From an uncultured Bacteroidales bacterium (lineage in GTDB: Bacteria > Bacteroidota > Bacteroidia > Bacteroidales > UBA4417): a stretch of DNA of 38,068 bases. The translations under genes were made by a program, and so were the position numbers. The stretch is from NCBI GenBank assembly GCA_903879715.1, contig CAIRMR010000043.1, positions 1 through 38,068 on the forward strand, read 5' to 3'. The notes under the pieces were generated by a model. The model did no database searches and had not been told where the DNA came from. It worked only from the letters and a program-made list of their open reading frames with translations. Below are positions 26,592 through 36,024 of the stretch, piece by piece. The stretch's first letter is position 1; each line of letters begins with the position of its first letter.

Positions 26592-27087
26592 CATATTCCT
26601 TATCGGAAAAAGATAAAAATTGGAATTCAAACCAAATTTTCTTACGAGGAATAAGCAAGGAAGCTCATTTCAGCATAAAGACATTACGTGGTTCCGTATT
26701 CCATAAATGTTTGGCATACGTTCCAAAAATGTTTTCACCGTTCTCCTTCCGTTTGGTTCTGCTTAGCAAACACACCATGAATAGCGTGGAACGGGTTTTA
26801 GATTCTTATCGAAAAACCATATTCGATCTGAATTGCAGGAAATGAAAATCGAAATCGTAAAAACCTCACTTTTAAAAACGCGCTACACCGAATATTTCAA
26901 CCAGACACATCCAGTACTACAACAAGCATAACGCTTTTTGCCTTTTTAATCAGATACTCCTGAGCATTTCTAAAACCGGATTTTCACTACCGGCTTTGCA
27001 GAAAAACATATTCTTACACGGAAATCATCTTGATGGTACAAAACAAATCGAACATACTTAATTAATACATACACTAATCATTTTTTT
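26592..27087. other. Non-coding spacer between TPR duplicates (holds the DUF5916 remnant)
   Basis: Apart from the decayed DUF5916 segment (26665-26865), no gene is recognised. A plus-strand stretch ending TRYTEYFNQTHPVLQQA and a stop near 26928-26930 could be chance or a further relic. The last 20 bases before 27088 repeat the AATCATTTTT and GGAGGACTA sequence found before copy 1. Confidence 0.5.
26665..26865 (-). pseudogene. Decayed 3' end of a DUF5916 gene
   Basis: Read leftward, the bases translate to fragments of the C-terminal region of DUF5916 proteins: FHFLQFRSNMVFR, then an in-frame stop (where the intact gene has Trp-Glu-Tyr), then ENGENIFGTYAKHLW and FMLK followed by a stop. The intact gene at 27808-30435 has FHFLQFRSNMVFRWEYK and ENGENTFGQYAKDLW in the same order. 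The remnant is 67 codons and cannot encode a protein. It sits downstream of TPR copy 1 at the place the intact gene occupies after TPR copy 2. Confidence 0.88.
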
Positions 27088-27092
27088 GGAGG
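27088..27092 (+). promoter_or_regulatory. Shine-Dalgarno of TPR copy 2
   Basis: GGAGG, six bases before the ATG at 27099, is a strong match to the anti-SD and is shared with copy 1. Most other genes in this window have no clear SD, so this stands out. Confidence 0.7.
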
Positions 27093-27098
27093 ACTACC

Positions 27099-27719
27099 AT
27101 GAAAACTATAAAGAGAATTGTACTAACGCTAACGTTAACCATTTTAAGTGGTTACCTCATTGCACAAAATACAAGTGTAACTGAGGCTGCCTATGTTAAA
27201 AGCTATGAGTCGGAGAAATTCGGCAATTATGACGCAGCTATCAACACCATGAAAACGATTTATAAAGCGGATAGCTATATTGCAAACATCAGGCTGGGAT
27301 GGTTGTTTTACCTGGCAAAACAGTACACAGAATCCATTAAATATTACGAAAAATCCATTGCGCTAAAACCGTATGCCATTGAAGCCCGGTTTGGTTGTGT
27401 TAAACCACTCAGTGCTATAGAGAATTGGGATAAAGTAAAGATGCACTATGTGGAAATATTGAAAATTGATCCACAAAATACTATTGCCAATTACTGGTTA
27501 GGTGTAATTTATTACAACGGGAAGGAATTTGCTAATGCAATTAGCCTCTTCGAAAAAGTTATTACGCTTTATCCGTTGGATTATGATTCAGTAATCATGT
27601 TAGCCTGGTCGAAACTTAGAACAGGTCAGACATCCGAGGCAAGTGTATTATTTAATCATGCCCTTATTCTCAGGCCCAATGATAGTTCGGCTCTCGAAGG
27701 ACTGAAGCTCATTAAGTAA
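27099..27719 (+). CDS. Periplasmic TPR protein (copy 2)
   Basis: This is a 206-residue exported TPR protein. It has the same length and domain order as copy 1 and is identical at roughly 85% of positions by eye. Changes are concentrated in the signal peptide and the last repeats, while KSYESEK, NTMKTIYKADSYIANIRLGW and EARFGCVKPLSAIE are nearly unchanged. Its upstream 20 bases also match copy 1. Unlike copy 1 it has no upstream barrel partner and stands alone, converging on a DUF5916 gene 88 bases away. It probably arose by a segmental duplication. Whether it remains expressed is unknown, but the retained frame and Shine-Dalgarno argue for it. Confidence 0.9.
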   Translation: MKTIKRIVLTLTLTILSGYLIAQNTSVTEAAYVKSYESEKFGNYDAAINTMKTIYKADSYIANIRLGWLFYLAKQYTESIKYYEKSIALKPYAIEARFGCVKPLSAIENWDKVKMHYVEILKIDPQNTIANYWLGVIYYNGKEFANAISLFEKVITLYPLDYDSVIMLAWSKLRTGQTSEASVLFNHALILRPNDSSALEGLKLIK

Positions 27720-27807
27720 CCGGATATTCTTTTCATTTGTCTGCTTTATTTAACCGGACAATTTGTTTAGACCCACCAAACCGGATTTTATTGAATTTGA
27801 CTGGGTT

Positions 27808-30435
27808 TCAGAAAATGATCAGATAGGAGACTTTAAGCATAAAGTTATTTTGTGGTTGAATACCCCAAAGATCTTTTGCATACTGACCAAAGGTGTTTTC
27901 ACCGTTTTCCTCAAGGCTGGTGCGTCCCTGCGACCATACCAGGTAGAGCGAGGATCCTCTTTTGTACTCCCATCTAAAAACCATATTCGATCTGAATTGC
28001 AGGAAATGGAAATCGGGCTTGTAAAATCCATAATCTGCTTCTCCATTGGTATCCTCATCAATAAAATAAGCCTTTATAGTGCCATCGTATGATATCTCGT
28101 TGTTACTGAACTGGTGAAACCTGTTTGTAAACACATCAGCCCTGGCAGTGGTAATCACCTTATAATCGCTGTATTTCCCGGCAAAAACATAAGGCTGTGC
28201 ATAATATTGTAGCGAGAGTTTAGGAGTGAAACTCACATTCACCCGCATCGAAAGGTCATAAATCTTTCTTTCGAGGCTGGCCATAATATACCGGGGCTCG
28301 TTGTTACTGGAAGAGCCGCACACATACTGAATCTGGTTAAAACCGCTGGTAAATTGAGGTATCAGCGAGAAATACAATGTATTGGTAGGTTTGTATGTTA
28401 TTTCGAGCGTATATCTATGGCTGTTACTATAGTCCTGCTGTCCGAAATACTGGGATGTACTCAGCCTGAAGATCAGTTTTTTGCGGCTGTCAGTCTCGGT
28501 ATATGCACTAAAATTCAGAACCGGCGGCAGGAGCAGGGCAGGTCCGCCCCAAAGTTCTCCCCTGGATAATGTTGTGCCTGCGTAATTTACACCTGCTCCG
28601 GCTGTAAAATAGTTTTTAAACTGACCATTAGCATTAAAGTCCAAACCTTTGTTTGTATTCTCCCAGCCGTAATCCCAGGTAATATATTCAGTAAAATTTG
28701 CCGAAGCCCACCTGAAAATGCCAAATGGTTTAAATTTCCGGTAACGCAACCAAAATAAGTGTTGTATTTCGTCCGCTTGTTTAAGGTAACCTACATCATT
28801 AAAATCGAGACCAGGGGAACGAAATGTAAGGTAACTTAAATACTGCCAGTTTCCCCGTCCGGCTTTACCGAATTCAACCGTGCCACCATGTCCGCTTAAT
28901 TTTGTTCGTGTCGGATCGTAGGTAATATATGTATTGTCAGGACGCTGGTAATATCGGACTGCCGATCTTTGCAAATTATTTATTGCCTGCTCACTGCCGG
29001 AAACGGAGGAAAAAACTGCCCGTCCGGAAAGATAATAGGTTTTATTTTTCCAAAAATGTATCGCGTTTAAACCGCAGGTATAGGCTGCTTCGGGCATAAA
29101 CTCAAGTTGAGTATTTTTGATTAAGCGGTTTGTGGCGGTAAAAATGCCACCTATGGTAGTAGTCCCTTTATTAAAATCCTGTGATGCACTTACAATCAAG
29201 TAGTTAGTAAGTGGCTCAATATCTGCATTGTGACGTACACCCGCTGAATCGATGGTTGCTTTCTCATTTTGGGTTACAGATTCAATAATTCCAATTGAAA
29301 GACCTCTCCTTGTTTTTCCGGATAATTTAAATGATCCAAGTATGGTGGTTTGCTCCGGCGCCTTTACATAAATCCCCGAATCGGGGTAAAGTGTGAGCTG
29401 CGGCGTTCGCCCTATTCGACGCGAATAGAACAACATGTTCTGATTATTTTCGCTGTCGGCTCCGGTAAGTTTAAAATTAAAAATATTTTTCCCTTCAACA
29501 AAGAATGGCCTTTTTTCAGGGAAAAATGTTTCGAAAGCCGTAAGGTTAACAACGGAAGGATCAGCTTCAACCTGCCCAAAATCGGGATTAAGCGTAAAAT
29601 TAAGCGTCAGATCATTGGTAAGAGCCACTTTGCCGTCGATACCAACTGCGCCTTTATAACTCTGACCTGTTTTAAAAGGATTTCCCTTTTCTTCCTGGTC
29701 AAAAGTAGCTTTGACATAGGTATACGGAAGCAATTCAATGTCGCGCCTGGGTTTTATACCATCCAGGCCTTTCAGTGCACCATACAGGCTTACAAGCCCG
29801 GGAGCAGTGCGGGGAATAGTTTGCCAAAGCGAAAGTTCCTGTCTGCGATACAGGTAGCGGAAAACATTCAGACCCCAGCTGTGCTTATCCGATTTTGCAA
29901 ATCGCAGTTGCGACAAAGGAATACGCATTTCAACAGTCCATCCCAACGCGTCTGTAGTTGTTGCAGTATAATAAACTGCTTCCCAGTTAACGTCAGTAAC
30001 ATTATCGTTAACAAACACATAATCGAATTGCACACCTGCTGAGGTGATGCCAAAGTTAAAGGCGGTTTGCTTGTCGTTATAACTATCTATCGATACTGCC
30101 ATCCAATCGCCATCATCCTTATCACGGCGTGAGAGCCGCCTGACTATTTCGCCCGGAACCGAGTCGAAAGCTCGTATTGCGATGTATAGGTTGTTGTCGT
30201 CATATAAAATTTTAAATTCGGTATTTTGCGAGGGATGCGCCCCTCCATTCGGGTCACGCTGTATAAAATCGCCCGACCATTTGACTGCATTCCATGCTTT
30301 TTCATCGAACCTGCCATCAATTGCTGGTGCGGTATCGGTAAACCGTTGCGTTTGATAAACTTTGGTTTGCGCAGTATTAGTTATAAATAGACAGACCGTA
30401 AATCCAACAGATAATAATATTCGTAAATATTTCAT
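27808..30435 (-). CDS. DUF5916 outer-membrane protein with CBM9-like domain (paralogue)
   Basis: This is an 875-residue paralogue of the protein at 9128-11740, with the same order of parts. The signal peptide is residues 1-22 (ITNTAQ). The CBM9-like sandwich holds APAIDGRFDEKAW, LYDDNNLYIAIRAFDS and WTVEMRIPLSQLRF. The barrel runs from DIELLPYTYVKATF through LTLNFTLNPDFGQVEADPS and FFPEKRPFFVEGKNIF to LKVSYLIIF. The exported barrel probably handles a sugar or polymer at the surface, by family inference. It converges on TPR copy 2. A decayed copy of its last 67 codons lies after TPR copy 1. Confidence 0.93.
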   Translation of the reverse strand: MKYLRILLSVGFTVCLFITNTAQTKVYQTQRFTDTAPAIDGRFDEKAWNAVKWSGDFIQRDPNGGAHPSQNTEFKILYDDNNLYIAIRAFDSVPGEIVRRLSRRDKDDGDWMAVSIDSYNDKQTAFNFGITSAGVQFDYVFVNDNVTDVNWEAVYYTATTTDALGWTVEMRIPLSQLRFAKSDKHSWGLNVFRYLYRRQELSLWQTIPRTAPGLVSLYGALKGLDGIKPRRDIELLPYTYVKATFDQEEKGNPFKTGQSYKGAVGIDGKVALTNDLTLNFTLNPDFGQVEADPSVVNLTAFETFFPEKRPFFVEGKNIFNFKLTGADSENNQNMLFYSRRIGRTPQLTLYPDSGIYVKAPEQTTILGSFKLSGKTRRGLSIGIIESVTQNEKATIDSAGVRHNADIEPLTNYLIVSASQDFNKGTTTIGGIFTATNRLIKNTQLEFMPEAAYTCGLNAIHFWKNKTYYLSGRAVFSSVSGSEQAINNLQRSAVRYYQRPDNTYITYDPTRTKLSGHGGTVEFGKAGRGNWQYLSYLTFRSPGLDFNDVGYLKQADEIQHLFWLRYRKFKPFGIFRWASANFTEYITWDYGWENTNKGLDFNANGQFKNYFTAGAGVNYAGTTLSRGELWGGPALLLPPVLNFSAYTETDSRKKLIFRLSTSQYFGQQDYSNSHRYTLEITYKPTNTLYFSLIPQFTSGFNQIQYVCGSSSNNEPRYIMASLERKIYDLSMRVNVSFTPKLSLQYYAQPYVFAGKYSDYKVITTARADVFTNRFHQFSNNEISYDGTIKAYFIDEDTNGEADYGFYKPDFHFLQFRSNMVFRWEYKRGSSLYLVWSQGRTSLEENGENTFGQYAKDLWGIQPQNNFMLKVSYLIIF

Positions 30436-31315
30436 ATTTAAAAAGGGGCTAAGTCCAGTGCTTATAGCAAAAGATAAATGAAGTGAAGTGGTTTGGTTTT
30501 ATACTTTATCCGAAAAAACGAAAAAGGTGATACTTATCTGATGATTATTTTTGCATTATTTACCGACAGATGAAACGATCATGACAAAATCAGTCAATTT
30601 CGACAAACAAGTGAGTGAAATTATTTTGTTTCGGATTTCCTTGTGTCCCGTAAAAACTAAACCACTATGGATTAAAAATCCATAGGTTTTTGAAAAATTA
30701 AATTTTTATTCCTTTTAACGGCAAAGTATGCCAAGATAGCGCAGAGAAACGTAAAGAACGAAAATCCATTTCCTGCCATCTACAGGCAGGTTTGCGGTTC
30801 AGTTGAGCAAGCCTGCGGCTGAACTCGTGCCGAAGTCTCACCGCGCCGCATTGCAGCCACTTTGCAGCCTTTGCGGTTATTTTTTTTAGAAACTATAGTA
30901 CCTGCAATAAATAGCAGGGTTTAACCTTTTCTAAGGATAACAAATAATATCACTGAATTTCTCTGCCATTTAACCTGATGCAATCAATAAAGATAATACC
31001 TGATATCTCCCGGGATTCCGAAAATCAATATTTCAATAAGAGATTGGTTTGCTTTATGTTATGTGTTGAATATAAATTTAAAGATGCTTGGTTTTCCCTC
31101 AAAATTCCAGTAATTTTGTTTCACTGCGTTAAACTTGTTTGCATTTTGATTTTCAGCTGATTAGTCCTTCAATATGGTCAATTTAGTTCCAAAAGAATAA
31201 CTTGAGTATGAATTCAAAAAGCTTAAGGCGGAGATTAAGGTTGAGCAGATAAATTCTAAACCTTTACCTTTACCTTAATCTTTACCTTAATCTCAACCTA
31301 ACTTATATAAGAGTT
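30436..31315. other. Long non-coding spacer with small hairpins
   Basis: No gene is recognised in 880 bases. It contains a nine-base perfect hairpin at 30665-30685 (CTATGGATT with loop AAA), followed by a short T-run. A six-base hairpin CCTGCC/GGCAGG lies at 30772-30790. A low-complexity stretch at 31261-31294 has ACCTTAATCT-type repeats, and its ACCTTAATCTC (31284-31294) is an inverted copy of 31231-31241. The stretch 30718-30880 resembles the degenerate GCAAAG-rich filler often seen between Bacteroidota genes. A 60-codon frame at 30978-31160 has no coding support. Confidence 0.55.
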
Positions 31316-32401
31316 ATGCGCCGGTGGTTGAAAGTAATAGTTTTCGTGTTAATACTATTCCTGCTCATCTATTTAGGGCTGGTAGTTGAATCGATTATTG
31401 CTAAACCCAAGATTTTACCGTTAACGTACGTGAAACGCGGGGGCACTGCAGTAGTTATAACCGGCGCTGCCGCGCGTATTGTACAGGAAGCGGCCCTGCT
31501 GGAACATCTGGATAAAACAGGCTGGCTGGCCAATGTTTGTTTTATATCCGGAACCAGTTCGGGTGCTTTAAATACAGTTATGCTGAACGCAGTTCTCGAA
31601 AATAAAATTTCATGGGAGCAATACAATTCCTTATTGTTCGGATTGAATAATGATGATATTTATATCAAAGCCGGCAAATCCCTTCCTGTAAATAATGAGC
31701 CCTATCATGACCTGCTTACCCGTATCGTAAACGACAGCCTGGGATATAAAAAAATTGGAGACTTACCTTTTAACAGTTCGATGTCAATATCAGATGTTGA
31801 CTTATTCCCTCCCTTTTCAAAAACATACCGGCTTAGCAATATTAAAATCAACGCCGAGAGCAATCCTGAATTTAACCTTGTTGACGTATTAATGGCATCT
31901 ACAGCTATCCCTGTCATCTTCCCTCCTATCCGATTTAAAGAATCTTTTGGTTTACCAAATTCCGCCTTCATGGATGGAGGTTTAGGTGAAGATCATATTC
32001 CGTATACGGCAGTGCTGCAATTCGAAAAGTTCAGGAATTATGGCGTGGATACGCTGATTATCGTCAGTCGCAAAAGTGATATCAACCCGGAGTTAAAAAA
32101 TGAATTATTAAATTTAGGAAACAACGATTCCCGGATATCCGGGAGATTAAGCTACAGGATTGAAAACCTGGCAAGGAATAGTTTCATAAAAAGCATGAGA
32201 GTTTTGCAGCAAAAATATCCTGAACTGGCCAAGCGGACCTATGTTTTCATACCCGATTTCCCTGAGGATTTTGCATTATTGAATTTCAGCAATCTCAGGA
32301 AACAATATATGGTTTGTGCCAACTGGGCCGAATCGCATAAGCCTGTGCCACTAAACCAGTTTCTGGCTGAAAGCGCACAGGAAGAAAAAACGCATAAATG
32401 A
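31316..32401 (+). CDS. Patatin-like phospholipase
   Basis: This is a 361-residue protein with one N-terminal hydrophobic helix (about residues 5-26), likely an uncleaved anchor or a signal peptide. The patatin catalytic elements are in order: an oxyanion-hole segment VVITGAAARIVQEAALLEHL, the nucleophile in GTSSG (S81), and the DGG motif (D220) in AFMDGGLGED. The Ser-Asp dyad is complete, so acyl-hydrolase activity on phospholipid or acylglycerol is expected. It is transcribed alone and converges on the YD-repeat-like gene. The first in-frame ATG is 31316. It follows a long spacer with no clear -7 element nearby. Confidence 0.92.
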   Translation: MRRWLKVIVFVLILFLLIYLGLVVESIIAKPKILPLTYVKRGGTAVVITGAAARIVQEAALLEHLDKTGWLANVCFISGTSSGALNTVMLNAVLENKISWEQYNSLLFGLNNDDIYIKAGKSLPVNNEPYHDLLTRIVNDSLGYKKIGDLPFNSSMSISDVDLFPPFSKTYRLSNIKINAESNPEFNLVDVLMASTAIPVIFPPIRFKESFGLPNSAFMDGGLGEDHIPYTAVLQFEKFRNYGVDTLIIVSRKSDINPELKNELLNLGNNDSRISGRLSYRIENLARNSFIKSMRVLQQKYPELAKRTYVFIPDFPEDFALLNFSNLRKQYMVCANWAESHKPVPLNQFLAESAQEEKTHK

Positions 32402-32438
32402 TTTGTCCGGACAAAAAGTCCTTGCAGAAGAATCAGTT

Positions 32439-33314
32439 CTACTCGTATTCAATGCGTATACGGTAATGCTGCGGAATCTGCTGCCCTGGTCTCTGCTCAA
32501 ATACGGATGTGGTTAACGGACGGTTCGCTTCGTCGTACGTACGCTCAATGCTGCTATGCAGTTCGCCGTCCTCGGCTTTTTCTTCCTGAATTATAATATT
32601 ACCTGCAGAATCATACCCTGTATATGTAATTTCAATACCCGACGCAGTTTCATCCAGGGATTCGGAAAGCCTGCCTTCGAAGTCGTACGTAAACGTATTA
32701 CGTTCCATCAGGTGTTTTTCTTCATTGTAACGGCGGCGTACCGAAGCAACTCCTTTCTCATCATAACTATAAAGAATACTATAATTTGCTTCAGGTGTCC
32801 TGAATACTTCTTCAGTTATATTACCAGCTTCATCGTAAATAATCTTTCGCTGTGTAATTATTTCACCGGCAATATCATATTCGGATTCCGAAATCACATG
32901 GGTACCTTCGTACACATTTACCAGGTAATTGCCTGTTTCGCCATCACTGTCAACGCTTCTCCGGCTTATGAGCCTGCCTTCCTCATCATACGTATAAAGC
33001 AGTGAATCAGCAGTTCCGTCGAGGTAATGAATATATTCTTTAACAAGTTGCCCTTTCTCATTATATTCCATGCTGCGATGTTCCGCCATTTCATCGTCGC
33101 TTTCAATTAATATCTCATCAATTAATTTTCCTTCGCTGTTGTATTTATATTGATACCTGTGTTCAACAGTTCCATCGGGGTTGTATGTAATAGCTTCGAC
33201 AGGATGCCCTGCTTCGTCAAATTCAGTATGCTGATGCATGAACTCTTTTCCCCTGATTTCAGTTTCGTCCAGATCAGAAATATTATTTGCCCTGAATGAC
33301 TTGATGTATTTCAT
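32439..33314 (-). CDS. YD/RHS-like repeat protein, cytoplasmic
   Basis: This 291-residue acidic protein is made almost wholly of about 12 degenerate units of some 20-25 residues, of the form YDEEGRLI..., YNEKGQLV..., YDEAGNITEE and FDEAGHPVEA. These resemble YD/RHS and MORN-like beta-strand repeats. There is no signal peptide, membrane helix or toxin-like C-terminal domain, which is odd for an RHS relative: classical ones are exported and larger. It may be an antitoxin-like or structural protein, and no function can be assigned. A TATATTTG -7 element (33358-33365, leftward) lies about 44 bases upstream. The ATG at 33314 is the natural start. Confidence 0.75.
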   Translation of the reverse strand: MKYIKSFRANNISDLDETEIRGKEFMHQHTEFDEAGHPVEAITYNPDGTVEHRYQYKYNSEGKLIDEILIESDDEMAEHRSMEYNEKGQLVKEYIHYLDGTADSLLYTYDEEGRLISRRSVDSDGETGNYLVNVYEGTHVISESEYDIAGEIITQRKIIYDEAGNITEEVFRTPEANYSILYSYDEKGVASVRRRYNEEKHLMERNTFTYDFEGRLSESLDETASGIEITYTGYDSAGNIIIQEEKAEDGELHSSIERTYDEANRPLTTSVFEQRPGQQIPQHYRIRIEYE

Positions 33315-33357
33315 AAACAGTAGTTTAAGTATTGATGTTTTCAGAATGAGCTTTGTG

Positions 33358-33365
33358 CAAATATA
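33358..33365 (-). promoter_or_regulatory. -7 element of the YD-like repeat gene
   Basis: Read leftward, TATATTTG matches TAnnTTTG and lies 44 bases before the ATG at 33314. No -33 TTTG was found at the usual distance. Confidence 0.45.
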
Positions 33366-33455
33366 TTAAATAAATGATCAGCATTAAGTCGAAAAGTGAT
33401 AAGAAAAGTAAATGGTTTGCTGCAAATGGGATAAATTTCCACCTCTGTTAAGTCC

Positions 33456-33595
33456 CAAATTCCAAAACGCAAATTCCAAATCTCAAATTCCAAAACGCAA
33501 ATTCCAAAACGCAAATTCCAAATCTCAAATTCCAAAACGCAAATTCCAAAACGCAAATTCCAAATCTCAAATTCCAAAAACCAAATTCCAAGTCT
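33456..33595. repeat. 14-bp tandem repeat with 42-bp higher-order period
   Basis: Ten units of CAAATTCCAAA plus a three-base variable end (ACG, TCT or close to it) follow each other without gaps. The ends run acg-tct-acg, acg-tct-acg, acg-tct and then two drifting units, so 42 bases is the larger repeat. An inverted copy of similar sequence lies at about 33680-33720, just before the prolyl oligopeptidase gene, so a long hairpin is possible. The region is AT-rich and non-coding. Confidence 0.92.
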
Positions 33596-33752
33596 CAAAT
33601 TATAGGACCCAGGATATATTTCCGCAGTCACCGCCTTATGAAGCTGAAAGTCAGGTAAGCCAAACCTGTGAGGGGCTTAGATTTTGGAATTTGAGACTTG
33701 GGTCTTGGGTCTTGGAATTTTTGTATAAATTTACCCCCTTCAAACAACAATT

Positions 33753-35882
33753 ATGAAAACAATTATAGTAGTAGCTGCAATTACTGCCTCAACAGCAATG
33801 ATCAGCTGTAAAAACAACAAACTTGTGCAGGAAAAAATTAACTACCCGGTGACAAATAAAGTTGCCCAATCCGACACTTATTTTGGTACGCAGGTTGCCG
33901 ATCCATACCGCTGGCTCGAAAATGATACCTCCGCCGAAACCGGTGCCTGGGTTAAAGCTGAAAACAAGGTAACCAATGACTACCTGGCGAAAATTCCTTT
34001 TCGTGACCAGATCCACAAAAGGCTCGAAGCCCTCTGGGATTTCCCGAAAATGGAAGTGCCTTTCAGCAAGGGTGAATGGGTATTTTTCAGGAAGAACGAT
34101 GGAATGCAAAACCAGAGCGTAATTTATGTGCAGAAAGGCGTAACAGGGGAACCGCGAGTTTTACTCGACCCTAATACACTTTCAGATGATGGTACCGTGG
34201 CTGTGGGCGATCTGAGTGTTTCGCACGACGGGAAATATATAGCGTATTCCATCAATAAAGCCGGCAGCGACTGGGCGGAGTTCTTTGTGATGGATATTGC
34301 GACAGGTAAGAACCTGCCAGATAAAATTGAATGGGTGAAATTCTCAGGCGCTTCATGGCAGGGCGACGGTTTTTATTACAGCCGTTACGACGCGCCAACA
34401 AATGGGAAAGAGCTCTCGAACCGGAACGAATACCATAAGGTTTATTTTCACAAACTGGGAACCCCGCAAAGTGATGACAAGCTGATTTTTGAAAACCGCA
34501 ATTTCCCGTTGCGGAGTTATTATGCTGGTACCACGGAGGATGAACATTTCCTTATCCTTTCGGAAAGTGAAGGCACCAGCGGCAACTCTCTTTTCTGTAA
34601 AGATCTCATCAAAAAGGGATCTCAATTTGTGATACTTGCACCCGGCTTCGAAAACGAATACAATGTTATCGACAATATTGGTGATAAGCTACTGGTACTT
34701 ACCAACGAAGGCTCTCCTTGCCGTAAGCTGGTACTTATCGATCCCAAATCTCCTGCTTCGGCAAACTGGAAAGTAATTATTCCTGAAAAGACAGAAGTAC
34801 TTGAAGGTGTTGTTCTGGCTGGCAACCAGATGTTCGCGCAGTATATGAAAGACGCTACCAACCGCGTTTATTCCTATGACCTGGAAGGGAAATTACTCCA
34901 GGAATTGCAATTGCCCGCCTTAGGCACCATAGCCCGATTTAATGGTGAAAAAGGTGTGAACACTTTATTTTACGGTTTTACTTCATTTACTTTTCCAACA
35001 ACCATTTACACCTTTGATGTAACGAAAAAGGCATCCATTGAGTTTTTTAAGCCTGAACTTGATTTTGACGCTTCTGCCTATGAAACAAAGCAGGTATTTT
35101 ACGAAAGCAAGGACAAAACCAAAATCCCGATGTTTATTGTCCATAAAAAAGGACTTGTGCTTGATGGGAATAACCCGGTATTACTATATGGATACGGTGG
35201 TTTCAATATCAGCCTGACTCCGAATTTCAGTGTCAGCCGGCTGGTATTCCTCGAAAACGGCGGTGTATATTGCATGCCTAACTTACGTGGCGGTGGCGAA
35301 TATGGTGAAAAATGGCACGAAGCCGGTACCAAACTCAACAAGCAAAATGTTTTCGACGATTTTATAGCCGCAGCCGAATACCTTATCAGCGAAAAATATA
35401 CAAGCCCGGAAAAACTGGCTATCTCAGGCGGCTCCAACGGCGGTCTCCTGATCGGTGCCTGTATGACACAACGTCCTGAGTTATTCAAAGTATGTTTACC
35501 GGCAGTGGGTGTGATGGACATGCTGCGGTATCACAAATTTACTATCGGTTGGGCTTGGGCCGGCGATTATGGCACCAGCGACGACAGCACTCAATTCCAT
35601 AACCTCCTGAAATATTCGCCCTTACATAACATCAAGGACAATGTTTGTTATCCGGCAACTCTTGTTACTACTGCTGATCACGACGACAGGGTGGTTCCCG
35701 CGCACTCCTTTAAATTTGCGGCTACACTACAGGCTAAACAAGGATGCGATAATCCTGTGCTGATCCGTATTGAAACCAAAGCCGGGCATGGCGCAGGCAA
35801 ACCAACTGCCAAAATCATAGATGAAATGGCGGATATGTATTCATTCCTTTTTTATAATATGGGAATAAAGCCAAAGAAATAA
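33753..35882 (+). CDS. Prolyl oligopeptidase family serine peptidase (S9A), lipoprotein
   Basis: This is a 709-residue enzyme with a lipoprotein signal (lipobox AMISC, Cys19), so it is probably anchored in the envelope. The N-terminal beta-propeller starts with the conserved DPYRWLENDTS (about 50-60) and ends near residue 430. The C-terminal alpha/beta-hydrolase domain carries the triad S561 (SGGSNGGLL), D644 (ADHDDRVVPAHS) and H679 (GHGAG). Length and motif order match the prolyl oligopeptidase family, which cleaves short proline-containing peptides. It follows the AT-rich tandem repeat. The ATG at 33753 is supported by the lipoprotein signal. A perfect 12-bp hairpin terminator ends it. Confidence 0.95.
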   Translation: MKTIIVVAAITASTAMISCKNNKLVQEKINYPVTNKVAQSDTYFGTQVADPYRWLENDTSAETGAWVKAENKVTNDYLAKIPFRDQIHKRLEALWDFPKMEVPFSKGEWVFFRKNDGMQNQSVIYVQKGVTGEPRVLLDPNTLSDDGTVAVGDLSVSHDGKYIAYSINKAGSDWAEFFVMDIATGKNLPDKIEWVKFSGASWQGDGFYYSRYDAPTNGKELSNRNEYHKVYFHKLGTPQSDDKLIFENRNFPLRSYYAGTTEDEHFLILSESEGTSGNSLFCKDLIKKGSQFVILAPGFENEYNVIDNIGDKLLVLTNEGSPCRKLVLIDPKSPASANWKVIIPEKTEVLEGVVLAGNQMFAQYMKDATNRVYSYDLEGKLLQELQLPALGTIARFNGEKGVNTLFYGFTSFTFPTTIYTFDVTKKASIEFFKPELDFDASAYETKQVFYESKDKTKIPMFIVHKKGLVLDGNNPVLLYGYGGFNISLTPNFSVSRLVFLENGGVYCMPNLRGGGEYGEKWHEAGTKLNKQNVFDDFIAAAEYLISEKYTSPEKLAISGGSNGGLLIGACMTQRPELFKVCLPAVGVMDMLRYHKFTIGWAWAGDYGTSDDSTQFHNLLKYSPLHNIKDNVCYPATLVTTADHDDRVVPAHSFKFAATLQAKQGCDNPVLIRIETKAGHGAGKPTAKIIDEMADMYSFLFYNMGIKPKK

Positions 35883-35902
35883 ACGCAATCCGGAATTAGT
35901 GC

Positions 35903-35940
35903 AAAGGCTATCATTCTGGCATGATAGCCTTTATGTTTTT
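35903..35940 (+). terminator. Intrinsic terminator of the prolyl oligopeptidase gene
   Basis: AAAGGCTATCAT at 35903-35914 pairs perfectly with ATGATAGCCTTT at 35921-35932 around a six-base loop, followed by a T-run. Confidence 0.93.
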
Positions 35941-36024
35941 GCCTGTACAAATACTTTAATTTAGTTGTTACACAATAAATCAGTGCTTTCGCAATTACTT
36001 TAACAAGTAAAACTTTCATTGCTG

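Noticed and set aside
30770-30890. tRNA-like or structured RNA in the long spacer
   Set aside because: Only short hairpins are present and no cloverleaf or anticodon arm can be drawn.
30978-31160. 60-codon frame in the long spacer
   Set aside because: No motif, no Shine-Dalgarno, and the spacer otherwise looks like non-coding filler.
33456-33595. CRISPR array
   Set aside because: Units follow each other directly with no spacers, so this is a simple tandem repeat.
33412-33756. 114-codon frame across the 14-bp repeat
   Set aside because: It is only a translation of the tandem repeat (NANSKSQIPKR units) and overlaps the start of a real gene.
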